A stretch of DNA of 64,000 nucleotides from contig NZ_NOWF01000013.1 of NCBI RefSeq assembly GCF_002245355.1, forward strand, positions 28,274-92,273, in the 5' to 3' direction. Source of the stretch: Paludifilum halophilum. GTDB lineage: Bacteria > Bacillota > Bacilli > Thermoactinomycetales > DSM-45169. Of this stretch, positions 18,163 through 26,137 are shown one piece after another; position 1 is the first letter of the stretch, and each line of letters begins with the position of its first letter. The notes under the pieces were generated by a model, which saw only the letters and a list, made by a program, of their open reading frames with translations, was not told where the DNA came from and did no database searches. A program made the translations under genes and the position numbers.

Positions 18163-18170
18163 TTCGACAA
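18163..18170 (-). promoter_or_regulatory. Perfect 0A box upstream of spoIIE
   Basis: TTGTCGAA on the minus strand, about 210 bases upstream of the predicted spoIIE -10. It may be an auxiliary Spo0A site or chance. Confidence 0.35.
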
Positions 18171-18211
18171 AACTTTTGAAAAGAATACACGAAACCCTCT
18201 CTTGGAGAGAC

Positions 18212-18238
18212 AAAAAAAGACCGCCGAACGACGGCGGT
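18212..18238 (-). terminator. Terminator of the DUF402 gene
   Basis: Minus strand ACCGCCG TCGTT CGGCGGT followed by CTTTTTTT, about 65 bases after the DUF402 gene stop. Confidence 0.85.
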
Positions 18239-18302
18239 AGTTAAGACATCAGGCAGTGAAGAACCGGCCTCCGCACCTTCGACTGGATGCCCCGACCGGG
18301 AA

Positions 18303-18791
18303 TCACGGTTTGCGTCGGGAGGAATCCGTCAGGGGGAACATCGTCGCTTCCTGCAGATACTTGGGAATGAAAGAACGGTTCATTACCAGACGGATCATCT
18401 TATCCAAGGTGCGCAGGGTGTAAACCTGCTGCTTTTTTTTCAACTGTCCTTTTTCAATCGCCGCGGCAAACTCATCCACGTCGATCAGGTGATAGCGACC
18501 GTCGGGATAGACGATCAGATCCAACAGCAAGTCCACCATTACATAGCGCAGGCGGCCGACTTGGCGCATTTCCATCACGTCGCAGTAGTAGTATAAAAAA
18601 TCTCCGTTCCGGTGAAAAACCTTGGAGATTGTATATCCTTTCTTGACGAAATAATAGGTCAGGAAAATGCGCTTGCCGTCCGGGTTGGGATACTGAGTGG
18701 CGAAACAATGACGTCCGTGCCAGTCCCGTACCTTTTCCGTGTACGTCTTATTGATCGTCGTAAATTTGATTTTCTTTATGGTCACGTCCAC
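18303..18791 (-). CDS. DUF402 family protein
   Basis: About 162 residues. The segments TYYFVKKGYTISKVFHRNGD, FLYYYCDVMEM and LLLDLIVYPDGRYHLIDVDE are the DUF402 fold, shared by nucleoside di- and triphosphatases (B. subtilis NtdP/YgaC) and FomD. A metal-dependent phosphatase role is therefore likely but the substrate is unknown. I prefer the GTG at 18789-18791 because GGGAGTGG precedes it; a longer frame back to 18935 runs to the edge of the tRNA gene and is unlikely. The gene stands alone between the tRNA-Met gene and spoIIE. Confidence 0.7.
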   Translation of the reverse strand: MDVTIKKIKFTTINKTYTEKVRDWHGRHCFATQYPNPDGKRIFLTYYFVKKGYTISKVFHRNGDFLYYYCDVMEMRQVGRLRYVMVDLLLDLIVYPDGRYHLIDVDEFAAAIEKGQLKKKQQVYTLRTLDKMIRLVMNRSFIPKYLQEATMFPLTDSSRRKP

Positions 18792-18937
18792 AAAACCACT
18801 CCCACGCCCCATTCCCTGATCCCAGGTTAGGATTCCCCAAACCCGGTCGCTCAAGTCCGCCCGATTCCCCACCCCGAAAAAGAAAAAAGGCGAATGGAAT
18901 TCCCTTGTCGATAAGGGTCTTAACCTCGCCTTCACTC

Positions 18938-19014
18938 TGGTAGCGGCGGAGGGTCTCGAACCCCCAACCTCACGGGTATGAACCGTACGCTCTAACCAGT
19001 TGAGCTACGCCGCC
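18938..19014 (-). tRNA. tRNA-Met (CAT), elongator
   Basis: A 77-base cloverleaf starting GGCGGCGTAGCTCAACTGG and ending CGCCGCTACCA with encoded CCA. The anticodon loop TTCATAC is closed by ACGG/CCGT, anticodon CAT. It closely matches the B. subtilis elongator Met tRNA in the same chromosomal position; the Ile2 (lysidine) tRNA shares CAT but has different stems. Confidence 0.95.
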
Positions 19015-19092
19015 ACAATTTAAAAGGGTAAGAGTCCGTAGAAAACGGGGGGATGTTCCCGTCAATGAGGAACCCTTACCCTCACTTGTTTT

Positions 19093-19169
<77 letters not shown>

Positions 19170-19243
19170 TCAGCCACAAGATAAATTATACAAAACTATT
19201 TGCGGCTGTGTCAAGGAATCGATCGAGATTTTTTTGCGAGATT

Positions 19244-20521
19244 TTATTTTGACCGTTTTCCCTGGTAAAGCAGATATTCTTTCCGCACTTGGCGGAAATC
19301 CTTAAGCTCCTTTTGCCATCCCGCGGTGATTTCCCGGGCCGGAATCCCCTCGTCGATCTGAGTGCGGATCCGGTCCGAGCCGGTTAACTTGTCGATCCAG
19401 TAGGAATCTCCGTCTTTCCGCCAGGCGAAGTCCTCCGGATACAGCCTCTTCACTTCCTGAATGATGGTGATTCCCGTCAGAATGGGGGAAAAGCGCTCGG
19501 GATCCTCGATGTGCAATTGAACCCCTCCGACATTCTCCCCCTCGTACTTGGAAAAAGTGGGATTGAAATAGGCTTCCCGGAAGGAAACACCCGGAAGTCC
19601 GGCTTCATTAAGGGCCTCCATCAATTCCCAACCCCGGATGTATGGAGCCCCGATCAGCTCAAAGGGCTTCGTCGTGCCTCTGCCTTCGGACAGGTTCGTC
19701 CCCTCAATCATTCCGGTTCCCGGATAGACTCGGGCCGTCTGCGGGGTGGGCATGTTGGGGGAAGGAAGGACCCAGGGCAACCCGGTTTCTTCATATAAAT
19801 CGTGCCGTTTCCATCCCTTCATGCGAATGACCTGCAAATCCGCCTGTTCCCCGCCGTCCCCCGCCAGGAATTCCCCGTTAAACATGGTTGCCAACTCACC
19901 GACCGTCATCCCGTGCCGCTGGGGAATGGGATACAGACCGACAAAGGAGACATAATCGGGATTCAGCACCGGTCCCTCCACTTTCTCCCCGCCGAGGGGA
20001 TTGGGTCGATCCAGCACGATGAAGGGCTTGTTCGCTTCCGCCGCCGCTTCCATCGCGTAAGCCATGGTATAGATATAGGTATAAAACCGGGTTCCGACAT
20101 CCTGGATATCGAAGACCAGAACATCCACCCCGTCAAAGAGGGGAACCATCTCCTCGGGTTTTTTCCCGTACAGGTTGACAAAGGGAAGCCCGGTGCGGGG
20201 ATCCACGTAGGAACCCGGAGTTTCCCCAGCCTGCTCCGTCCCCCGGACGCCGTGCTCCGGGCCGTATACTTCGGTAACATCGATTCCCGCATCCAGCATG
20301 GCGTCCAAACCGTGACGGTAATCCCGAGTCATCCCGGTGGGATTCGTAATCAACCCCACTTTTTTCCCATCCAATCGCTCCGGATGCTCCAGCAACACTT
20401 CCAAACCCGTTTGCACCTTGGGCTTTTTCGCCTTTTTGTCCGAACCATCCACACTCCCTGATCCGATGAGACTAAAGGTCAACACACAGACTAAACCCAT
20501 ACCCAGCACCCGTTTCAGCAT
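19244..20521 (-). CDS. namZ: Exo-beta-N-acetylmuramidase NamZ-like (DUF1343)
   Basis: A 425-residue secreted protein. An N-terminal signal peptide is visible (MLKRVLGMGLVCVLTFSLIG). The DUF1343 blocks GLITNPTGMTRDYRHGLDAM, VYGPEHGVRGTEQAGE, FDIQDVGTRFYTYIYTM and FIVLDRPNPLGG are those of YbbC/NamZ, glycoside hydrolase family 171. B. subtilis NamZ releases MurNAc from the non-reducing ends of peptidoglycan fragments, working with NagZ and AmiE in cell-wall recycling. Those partners are not near here, but a MurNAc/GlcNAc-type PTS gene lies in the same window. Start ATG with GGGGAGG. The call is strong; the enzymatic detail comes from the family. Confidence 0.9.
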   Translation of the reverse strand: MLKRVLGMGLVCVLTFSLIGSGSVDGSDKKAKKPKVQTGLEVLLEHPERLDGKKVGLITNPTGMTRDYRHGLDAMLDAGIDVTEVYGPEHGVRGTEQAGETPGSYVDPRTGLPFVNLYGKKPEEMVPLFDGVDVLVFDIQDVGTRFYTYIYTMAYAMEAAAEANKPFIVLDRPNPLGGEKVEGPVLNPDYVSFVGLYPIPQRHGMTVGELATMFNGEFLAGDGGEQADLQVIRMKGWKRHDLYEETGLPWVLPSPNMPTPQTARVYPGTGMIEGTNLSEGRGTTKPFELIGAPYIRGWELMEALNEAGLPGVSFREAYFNPTFSKYEGENVGGVQLHIEDPERFSPILTGITIIQEVKRLYPEDFAWRKDGDSYWIDKLTGSDRIRTQIDEGIPAREITAGWQKELKDFRQVRKEYLLYQGKRSK

Positions 20522-20606
20522 CTGTACAACCTCCCCGGCGTTTTACGATTCCCGCGACCCTACAGTAAACATCCGGCTCGGGATGATTGGCTACTCTCCG
20601 GAAAAA

Positions 20607-20738
20607 CTAGAAGTCCGGTAAAAAAATCCCCTGTTCGGGAGGGTGGGATTCCACACGGAGTGCCTTTGGCTCGAACGAAACGGAGTGTGGAACCCCACCC
20701 CGACTCACCAAGGATGTGATCAATCACCAGTCTTCTAA
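20607..20738. repeat. Palindromic dispersed element, copy A (132 bp)
   Basis: Ends CTAGAAGTCCGGTAA and TCACCAGTCTTCTAA are imperfect inverted repeats of a 15-base consensus TTAGAAGACTGGTGA. The centre is a long hairpin: GGGTGGGATTCCACAC pairs with GTGTGGAACCCCACCC around GGAGTGCC...AACGAAACGGA. Copies B and C share the core. Confidence 0.8.
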
Positions 20739-20921
20739 GCGCCGGCATCTGAATCGGGAGTGTCAGGCGAACACCGAGACCGGAAACCAAGCCAAAGCCG
20801 CCAATGATAAGAAAGGATTCCTTTCCCATTCCATTCGTCAGGGTACAACCGATTCCTTCCTATTTTTATTCCGCCGAACCTGTATTACAATATAGGTTGA
20901 TTTTATCAAGGGAGCCGTCGA
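20739..20921. other. Leader region of the TrkH gene
   Basis: No supportable gene. A short minus-strand frame beginning MGKESFLIIGGFGLVSG runs into the repeat and lacks a ribosome binding site. The promoter of the plus-strand potassium transporter is expected here, but I see no clear pair of hexamers. Confidence 0.4.
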
Positions 20922-22274
20922 GTGAATATGAAGTTCAACCTATGGAAAATAACCCCGGTGCAATTGATTGTACTCACCTATTTGATCGCCTGCCTGGTCT
21001 CCAGTTTCCTGCTCATGATTCCCGCCGCCCATCGGCCCGGCGTGGAGCTCAGCTATCTGGATTCCCTGTTCACAGCGGTCAGTGCGATCAGTGTCACCGG
21101 GTTGACTACCGTTAATACCGCGGAAACCTACAGCCCCTTCGGAGTAGTGATGCTGATGGCCATGATTCAGTTTGGCGGAATCGGGTTTATGAGTCTGGGC
21201 ACCTTCCTCTGGATGGCCACCGGCAGACGCATCGGGATCCAGCGGCGGCGAATGATCATGATCGATCAAAACCGGTCCGACTTGGCCGGACTGGTACGAC
21301 TGGCACGGGATATTCTGCTCCTCACCTTGTTAATTGAAATGGTAGGGGCTCTACTGTTGGGTACTTATTTCTACATCACAGAAGATTACGGATGGGATGC
21401 CTTTTACTACGGAGCCTTTGCCTCGTTGTCCGCCTTCACGAACGCCGGCTTCGACATCTTCGGCAATTCTTTGGCCGACTTTGCCGACGATTATTTTGTC
21501 CAGATTCTTCATATGATCCTGATGACCGCCGGAGCAATCGGATTTCCGGTACTGATCGAGGCCCGAGAATGGATCCGCAGTCAAAACCGCTCCCGCTTCC
21601 GCTTTTCTCTGTTCACGAAAATCACGGTTACGACTTTCTTCACCCTGATGCTCCTGGGGCTTGTTATGATCTGGCTTCTGGAACGGCAACATTTTTATGC
21701 GGATATGAGCTGGCACCAATCTTTTTTTTATTCCTTCTTCAACTCTGCCACCACCCGCAGCGCAGGACTGTCTACCATGGATGTCGGAGAGTATACCACA
21801 CCGACGCAACTGGCCCTGTCCTTTTTGATGTTCGTCGGTGCCAGTCCCTCCAGCGTGGGAGGAGGAATCCGCACCACTACACTGGCTGTAATCGTGCTGT
21901 CGCTGTTTTCTTACGCCCGGGGACAGAAACACATTCGCCTCTTCCGGCGGGAGCTGATCCAAGAGGACGTCCAAAAGGCTTCCGTGGTGTTTGTCACGGC
22001 CATCTTGCTCGTTTCCACCTCCCTGCTATTACTCTTGACTATGGAAGGCCCCCGCCACACCCTGATGGAACTGATCTTCGAAGTCTCTTCCGCTTTTGGG
22101 ACGACGGGACTATCCATGGGTATCACCGGCGATTTGACCGCACCGGGGAAACTGATGATCATTTTATTGATGTTTATCGGCCGGATCGGAATTCTTTCCC
22201 TTCTCTTCCTTCTTCGGCCGGATCGCCCTCCGGAAAATTTCCGGTATCCGCGGGAACAGGTGATCATCGGATGA
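20922..22274 (+). CDS. ktrB: TrkH/KtrB family potassium uptake protein
   Basis: A 450-residue membrane protein, one of very few genes on the plus strand. The four pore-loop filter glycines typical of the SKT superfamily are seen in VTGLTTVN, TNAGFDIF, TRSAGLST and FGTTGLSM. Such proteins are the membrane subunits that take up K+ with Na+ or H+, gated by a cytosolic RCK protein (KtrA/C), which is not encoded nearby. Start GTG at 20922 behind GGGAG. It is inserted between the Met tRNA genes and divIC, where B. subtilis has yabR. Symbol by family; TrkH versus KtrB is not decided. Confidence 0.88.
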   Translation: MNMKFNLWKITPVQLIVLTYLIACLVSSFLLMIPAAHRPGVELSYLDSLFTAVSAISVTGLTTVNTAETYSPFGVVMLMAMIQFGGIGFMSLGTFLWMATGRRIGIQRRRMIMIDQNRSDLAGLVRLARDILLLTLLIEMVGALLLGTYFYITEDYGWDAFYYGAFASLSAFTNAGFDIFGNSLADFADDYFVQILHMILMTAGAIGFPVLIEAREWIRSQNRSRFRFSLFTKITVTTFFTLMLLGLVMIWLLERQHFYADMSWHQSFFYSFFNSATTRSAGLSTMDVGEYTTPTQLALSFLMFVGASPSSVGGGIRTTTLAVIVLSLFSYARGQKHIRLFRRELIQEDVQKASVVFVTAILLVSTSLLLLLTMEGPRHTLMELIFEVSSAFGTTGLSMGITGDLTAPGKLMIILLMFIGRIGILSLLFLLRPDRPPENFRYPREQVIIG

Positions 22275-22361
22275 AAAGTCCCTGTCAAACATTGATAAAC
22301 CTTATGAATACAGGACCGTACGAAGCTACACAGGTTCCCGGGGAGGCTCGGTTGGTATCCG

Positions 22362-22411
22362 AAAAAGGCGATGTCCGGGCTGTCTTCCACAGCCGGACAC
22401 CGCCTTTTTTA
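22362..22411. terminator. Bidirectional terminator between TrkH-like gene and divIC
   Basis: GGCGATGTCCGGGCTGT pairs with ACAGCCGGACACCGCC, flanked by AAAAA on one side and TTTTTT on the other, so it can end both converging transcripts. Its edge overlaps the divIC stop. Confidence 0.85.
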
Positions 22412-22783
22412 AGGAGTATGGTATACCTCTTCTCCCGGCTTCTGGTAACCCATCTTCCGGGCCAGATCCATCAGATACTGTTCGTCGTGCAACCGATTGA
22501 TTTCCTTTTTCAGCGAATCCTGCTTCGCCTTTAAGGAAGCTACCTCTTCTTTTTGCTCCTTCAACGCCGCTTCTTCGGCCTCGATCCTCTGGGCTTGGGT
22601 CCACAACTCGGAGCCGCCCCAGACAAAAAAAGCGATCATCATGATCAGCCAGATCCGGCGGCGGCGTTTGACATGCGGAGGCAAGGGGCGGTGTGATGAA
22701 TCTTGACCCGATTGAGACGAGGGGGAGGACGGACGGATTTCCACAACATTGGTGGGTACTCCTCTGTCAACCATTCCCATCAT
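22409..22783 (-). CDS. divIC: Cell-division protein DivIC (FtsB-like)
   Basis: About 124 residues: a basic cytoplasmic stretch (HVKRRRR), a single membrane segment IWLIMMIAFFVWGG, then a coiled coil RIEAEEAALKEQKEEVASLK and the C-terminal YLMDLARKMGYQKPGEEVY typical of DivIC/FtsB. It forms the septal complex with FtsL and DivIB that activates FtsWI. The start is uncertain: an in-frame TTG at 22807 lacks a good ribosome binding site, so I prefer the ATG at 22781-22783. It directly follows yabQ as in B. subtilis. Confidence 0.88.
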   Translation of the reverse strand: MMGMVDRGVPTNVVEIRPSSPSSQSGQDSSHRPLPPHVKRRRRIWLIMMIAFFVWGGSELWTQAQRIEAEEAALKEQKEEVASLKAKQDSLKKEINRLHDEQYLMDLARKMGYQKPGEEVYHTP

Positions 22784-22823
22784 CCTTTGATCTCTTTCTT
22801 TTGTCAACGACTGAAGCCAAACG

Positions 22824-23396
22824 TTACTTATCGCTGTGAAACCAGCGGCGAATGCGGACGACCATGCGGCGCAAGGGACGGGTGACAGGTCGGAACCAAT
22901 CGGCTACCCGCCGCACAATCGGTTGGAAAAGCCGGCCCAAAGGAGACAGCAGTCGGAGGGGAAAACGGAGTAACGACCGCAAGATACGGAGGAAAAAAAG
23001 AAGCAGCTGACGGAGCAGGGAAACGATTCCGGCGACAGGAACCCATAATACCACATAAAACACGCGCCATACGAGCTGGAGAATCTGCTCCACCACCTGA
23101 AGCAGCCATTGGATCCCCCGGATCATCCCCCGGCTGAACCACGCGTAGTAAGCGAGGAGTCCCAGAAGAACGGCAACGAAGATGTAGAAACGGAGCTCTC
23201 CCCAGTTACTCCACATCAACAGGCCGAACACCAACCCCGCCGCCACTGTCCAGTAGAGGAGGTCGACAAAAGAAACGACCCACCCCCTGAGGCGAAAGCG
23301 GTGGCGAAACACCCGATAAGTATCCAAGAGAAAGCCCATCAGCCATCCGGAACCGAGCATCAAGCCCATCGTTACCCACTGGGTATGCAGGGTCAA
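22824..23396 (-). CDS. yabQ: Spore cortex protein YabQ
   Basis: A 190-residue very hydrophobic then strongly basic protein. The start MGLMLGSGWLMGFLLDTYRV and RGWVVSFVDLLYWTVAAGLV are characteristic of YabQ, a SigE-controlled mother-cell membrane protein needed for spore cortex formation. The basic C-terminal tail after residue 140 is longer and more repetitive than usual. The TTG start overlaps the stop of yabP (TTGA), so the two are coupled. Confidence 0.9.
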   Translation of the reverse strand: MTLHTQWVTMGLMLGSGWLMGFLLDTYRVFRHRFRLRGWVVSFVDLLYWTVAAGLVFGLLMWSNWGELRFYIFVAVLLGLLAYYAWFSRGMIRGIQWLLQVVEQILQLVWRVFYVVLWVPVAGIVSLLRQLLLFFLRILRSLLRFPLRLLSPLGRLFQPIVRRVADWFRPVTRPLRRMVVRIRRWFHSDK

Positions 23397-23686
23397 CGGA
23401 ACAACCGGCCGAAAAAGTTTTTCGACTTCTCCCCGCGGGGCGCCCCGTCATCCAGGTAGCTCATCTCATAGAGCTCACCCTCGATCGCCACGCGCCCCTG
23501 CTCCAAATCCAGACTTTTCAGGTGTAAGTTATTCCCCCGTATCCCCAGAAAACCGCATTCCGTCTGCAACAGGAATTCTTCGCTGTCAAAGCTCTCCACA
23601 CCGATCACACCCGTCACGTCCAGGGCGTTGCGACCAACCATGACCACTTCGTGGCTCCCGCCCGACTGAACCACATCCTCCACCAT
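23393..23686 (-). CDS. yabP: Sporulation protein YabP
   Basis: A 97-residue member of the YabP/YqfC family. HEVVMVGRNALDVTGVIGVE, ESFDSEEFLLQTECGFLGIR and GNNLHLKSLDLEQGRVAIEG are the family signature. In B. subtilis it is a SigE-dependent protein needed for normal sporulation. I chose the ATG at 23684-23686 (AAAGGGGG upstream); the frame is open upstream into copy B of the palindromic element, but that text is not conserved-looking. Ends RLFR overlapping yabQ. Confidence 0.88.
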   Translation of the reverse strand: MVEDVVQSGGSHEVVMVGRNALDVTGVIGVESFDSEEFLLQTECGFLGIRGNNLHLKSLDLEQGRVAIEGELYEMSYLDDGAPRGEKSKNFFGRLFR

Positions 23687-23865
23687 GGTGCATGTACCCC
23701 CTTTCGGTACATGATATGACGGAGGACAAGATTTAGAACCGCCGGAGCGGTACAGATGCCCCTTCGGGAAACTCTGTCCCTCGATAGGGGTGATCGGGCT
23801 GGTAGACCGTCTCCGATCTCTTGCAAAAAACGCATAGGATCTGCGCCGGCCTACCACCACACGCC

Positions 23866-24007
23866 CTAGAGGCGTTGTGATTTTAGCACATCCTTGGTGG
23901 GTCGGGGTGGGGTTCCACACTCCGTTTCGTTGTTCTGACGAGCCAAAGGCACTCCGTGTGGAACCCCATCCTCCCGAACAGGAGACTTTTTTTCACAATG
24001 CTTCTAA
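23866..24007. repeat. Palindromic dispersed element, copy B (142 bp)
   Basis: Ends CTAGAGGCGTTGTGA and TTCACAATGCTTCTAA match the 15-base inverted consensus. The centre GGGGTGGGGTTCCACACTCC pairs with GGAGTGTGGAACCCCA-like sequence on the other arm. The right tip contains the TAG stop codon of rqcP on the minus strand. Confidence 0.8.
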
Positions 24008-24282
24008 GGAAGAACATCGTCGGTTCGGTCGCCGCCGCCTTCATTCAGCAGCGTATACATCTGGCCGGCATCGGCTTTCCGGGTCGTCTCTTTGAGGGAC
24101 TCCACCCGCGCCGTTACGGTGTTCTGGCCAAACCGGACCGTCAGTTCGTCACCCACCGAAACCACAGTGCCTGCCTTGGCGGTTCGGCCATTCACCTGAA
24201 CCCGGCCCTGGTCGCATACTTCTTTGGCCAACGTTCGGCGCTTCACCAGCCGGGAACTTTTTAAAAACTTATCCAGACGCAT
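24004..24282 (-). CDS. rqcP: S4-domain ribosome rescue factor RqcP (YabO)
   Basis: A 92-residue S4 RNA-binding protein: MRLDKFLKSSRLVKRRTLAK, then CDQGRVQVNGRTAKAG. In B. subtilis RqcP binds stalled 50S-peptidyl-tRNA and works with RqcH to add alanine tails. The C-terminal extension after residue 78 (NEGGGDRTDDVLP) is longer than usual and its TAG lies in the tip of a palindromic element, so the last codons may have been remade by insertion. It follows the HU gene with no spacing. Confidence 0.92.
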   Translation of the reverse strand: MRLDKFLKSSRLVKRRTLAKEVCDQGRVQVNGRTAKAGTVVSVGDELTVRFGQNTVTARVESLKETTRKADAGQMYTLLNEGGGDRTDDVLP

Positions 24283-24555
24283 TTATTTGACCGCTTCTTT
24301 GAGTCGGCTTCCCGCTTTAAAGGCAGGCACGTTGGAAGCCGGAATTTCGATGGTAGCCCCGGTCTGAGGGTTGCGCCCGCTTCGGCTGGAACGCCTGCGG
24401 GTTTCAAAGGTGCCAAACCCGATCAACTGGACTTTTTCGCCGGACCCCAAGGCCGTGGTCACTTCATCCAAAAAACCGTTCACCACTTTTTCCACATCTT
24501 TTTTGGTCATCCCGCTATTCTTGGAAACACGGGTAATCAGATCGTTTTTATTCAT
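24283..24555 (-). CDS. hup: DNA-binding protein HU
   Basis: A 90-residue HU/IHF family histone-like protein starting MNKNDLITRVSKNSGMTKKD, with the DNA arm signature GFGTFETRRRSSRSGRNPQT and IEIPASNVPAFKAG. It bends and compacts DNA as a dimer. Start ATG at 24553-24555 with GGAGGCG. Position between yabN and rqcP, directly abutting rqcP, differs from B. subtilis where hbs is elsewhere. Confidence 0.95.
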   Translation of the reverse strand: MNKNDLITRVSKNSGMTKKDVEKVVNGFLDEVTTALGSGEKVQLIGFGTFETRRRSSRSGRNPQTGATIEIPASNVPAFKAGSRLKEAVK

Positions 24556-24632
24556 GTTCAGATCGCCTCCTTCATTCCTGTGTGGAGATACTTTTCTGGG
24601 CGGAAGATCAAAATCCTTCTTGGACAAACAAT

Positions 24633-26102
24633 TTATCCCTCGGCCTCCTCCCTCTTAGCCTCTTCCCACCATCGGTCCAGCTGTTCCAGGGGGAAGTCCT
24701 GTACTTGCCCGCCCGCTTTCCGGGCCGATTCCTCCACTCCCCGGAATCGGCGCGTAAACTTGCGGCAAGCGGCGAGTAGAGCCTGTTCCGGATCCACATC
24801 GAACAGGCGGGCCAGGTTGACTGCCGAAAAGAGAAGATCCCCCATCTCCCCTTCCCGTTCCTCTCGGGAGGCGGCAAACAATTCCCCCAGTTCCTCTTGC
24901 AATTTGCGTCGGGCTCCATCGGGGTTCTCCCAGTCAAAGCCGGCTTTGGCCGCCTTTTTTTGGAGTTTATGGGAACGCAAAAGCGCCGGGAATTCCGAGG
25001 GAACCCCATCCAAAAGAGAATCCGCTTCCCGGGAATCCCTCTTTCGTTCCCGCTGCTTCACTTCTTCCCACTTTTGCGCGACTTCAGCCGCGTTTTTAAT
25101 AACCTCCTCACCGAAAACATGGGGATGGCGGCGGATCAACTTATCCGACAAATGACCGATCACATCGGAGATGTCGAATTCCCCTTGCTCTTTTCCGATC
25201 TGGGAATGGAGCAACACTTGAAGGAGGACATCCCCCAGCTCGTCCGCCATCGCCTCAGGATCACCCTCCGCCACGGCCTCCAGGAATTCGTAGGACTCCT
25301 CCAGCAGATAGGGACGCAGGGTATTGTGCGTCTGCTTCCGGTCCCAAGGACAGCCGTCGGGAGCCCGCAAGCGAGCGATAATCGCTTTCAGCGTCTCAAA
25401 GCGGCGGCGCAACAGACGGTCCTCTTTCGCCGGGGAAACATAAACCGAGCTTAAGTCGGTGAACCGCTCCTCCCGATCCAATTCGTACAGGGGAAGGGAT
25501 TCCGTCCGCTCCTGCCCCGGCACCCCCGCCGCCGTCATCACCGTAACCGGATAATCATCGGGAAAAACCTCCATCAGGGAAAGTTTCACCTCGGAGGCCA
25601 CCATCCGATCGTATACCTGAGCGATGACCAGATGGTACCGGGGGTCGATCTGTGCGGAGTCCAACCCGGTTCCGTCCAGGAGAAGAAACCCTTCGATAGG
25701 GTCGACCCCCAGACTGGCGAACAAAGGATCGAGAAAACTGCCCCCGCCCTGGATTTGAACATCGATCCCCCGTTCTCCGGCGTCTACAAGCAACCGGCGG
25801 ACCGTCTCTTCCGCCACTGAAGGATGACCGGGAACCGCATAGATGAGATCCCCGCCCCGTTCCGCTTCCGCCAGTAGAGTATCCGTGATTTCCCGGTAGA
25901 CGGCGGGAAAGTCGGTATGTTTTTCATAAAAAGCGTCAAAGGTTTCAAAATCCACTCCTTCCCTTTTCAACCATTGGACGACCGGATGTTTCTCCGTTCG
26001 CATCCAAATTCGGGACCCTCCCGTCAACAGACGGTAAGTTCCCAGAGACAAATTTTCCTCCCTGCCGGGACCAAGCCCGACGACAGTAATGGTGGCCGTC
26101 AT
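24633..26102 (-). CDS. yabN: Fused tetrapyrrole-methylase-like/MazG pyrophosphohydrolase (YabN)
   Basis: 489 residues in two domains. Residues 1 to about 220 are a SAM-binding tetrapyrrole-methylase fold (TVVGLGPGREENLSLGTYRL, YAVPGHPSVAEETVRRLLVD). Residues 250-489 are two MazG repeats (PDGCPWDRKQTHNTLRPYLL, EESYEFLEA, ADELGDVLLQVLLHSQI and EMGDLLFSAVNLARLF), which hydrolyse NTPs to NMP and PPi as house-cleaning. The fusion is normal for Bacillales. It lies between spoVB and HU. Confidence 0.93.
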   Translation of the reverse strand: MTATITVVGLGPGREENLSLGTYRLLTGGSRIWMRTEKHPVVQWLKREGVDFETFDAFYEKHTDFPAVYREITDTLLAEAERGGDLIYAVPGHPSVAEETVRRLLVDAGERGIDVQIQGGGSFLDPLFASLGVDPIEGFLLLDGTGLDSAQIDPRYHLVIAQVYDRMVASEVKLSLMEVFPDDYPVTVMTAAGVPGQERTESLPLYELDREERFTDLSSVYVSPAKEDRLLRRRFETLKAIIARLRAPDGCPWDRKQTHNTLRPYLLEESYEFLEAVAEGDPEAMADELGDVLLQVLLHSQIGKEQGEFDISDVIGHLSDKLIRRHPHVFGEEVIKNAAEVAQKWEEVKQRERKRDSREADSLLDGVPSEFPALLRSHKLQKKAAKAGFDWENPDGARRKLQEELGELFAASREEREGEMGDLLFSAVNLARLFDVDPEQALLAACRKFTRRFRGVEESARKAGGQVQDFPLEQLDRWWEEAKREEAEG

Positions 26103-26137
26103 GGTCTCCCTCCTCGATACAAGCTTGTGCCGGCACC

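Noticed and set aside
20560..20829. 89-codon frame beginning MGKESFLIIGGFGLVSG
   Set aside because: Its second half is translation of the palindromic element and no ribosome binding site is present.
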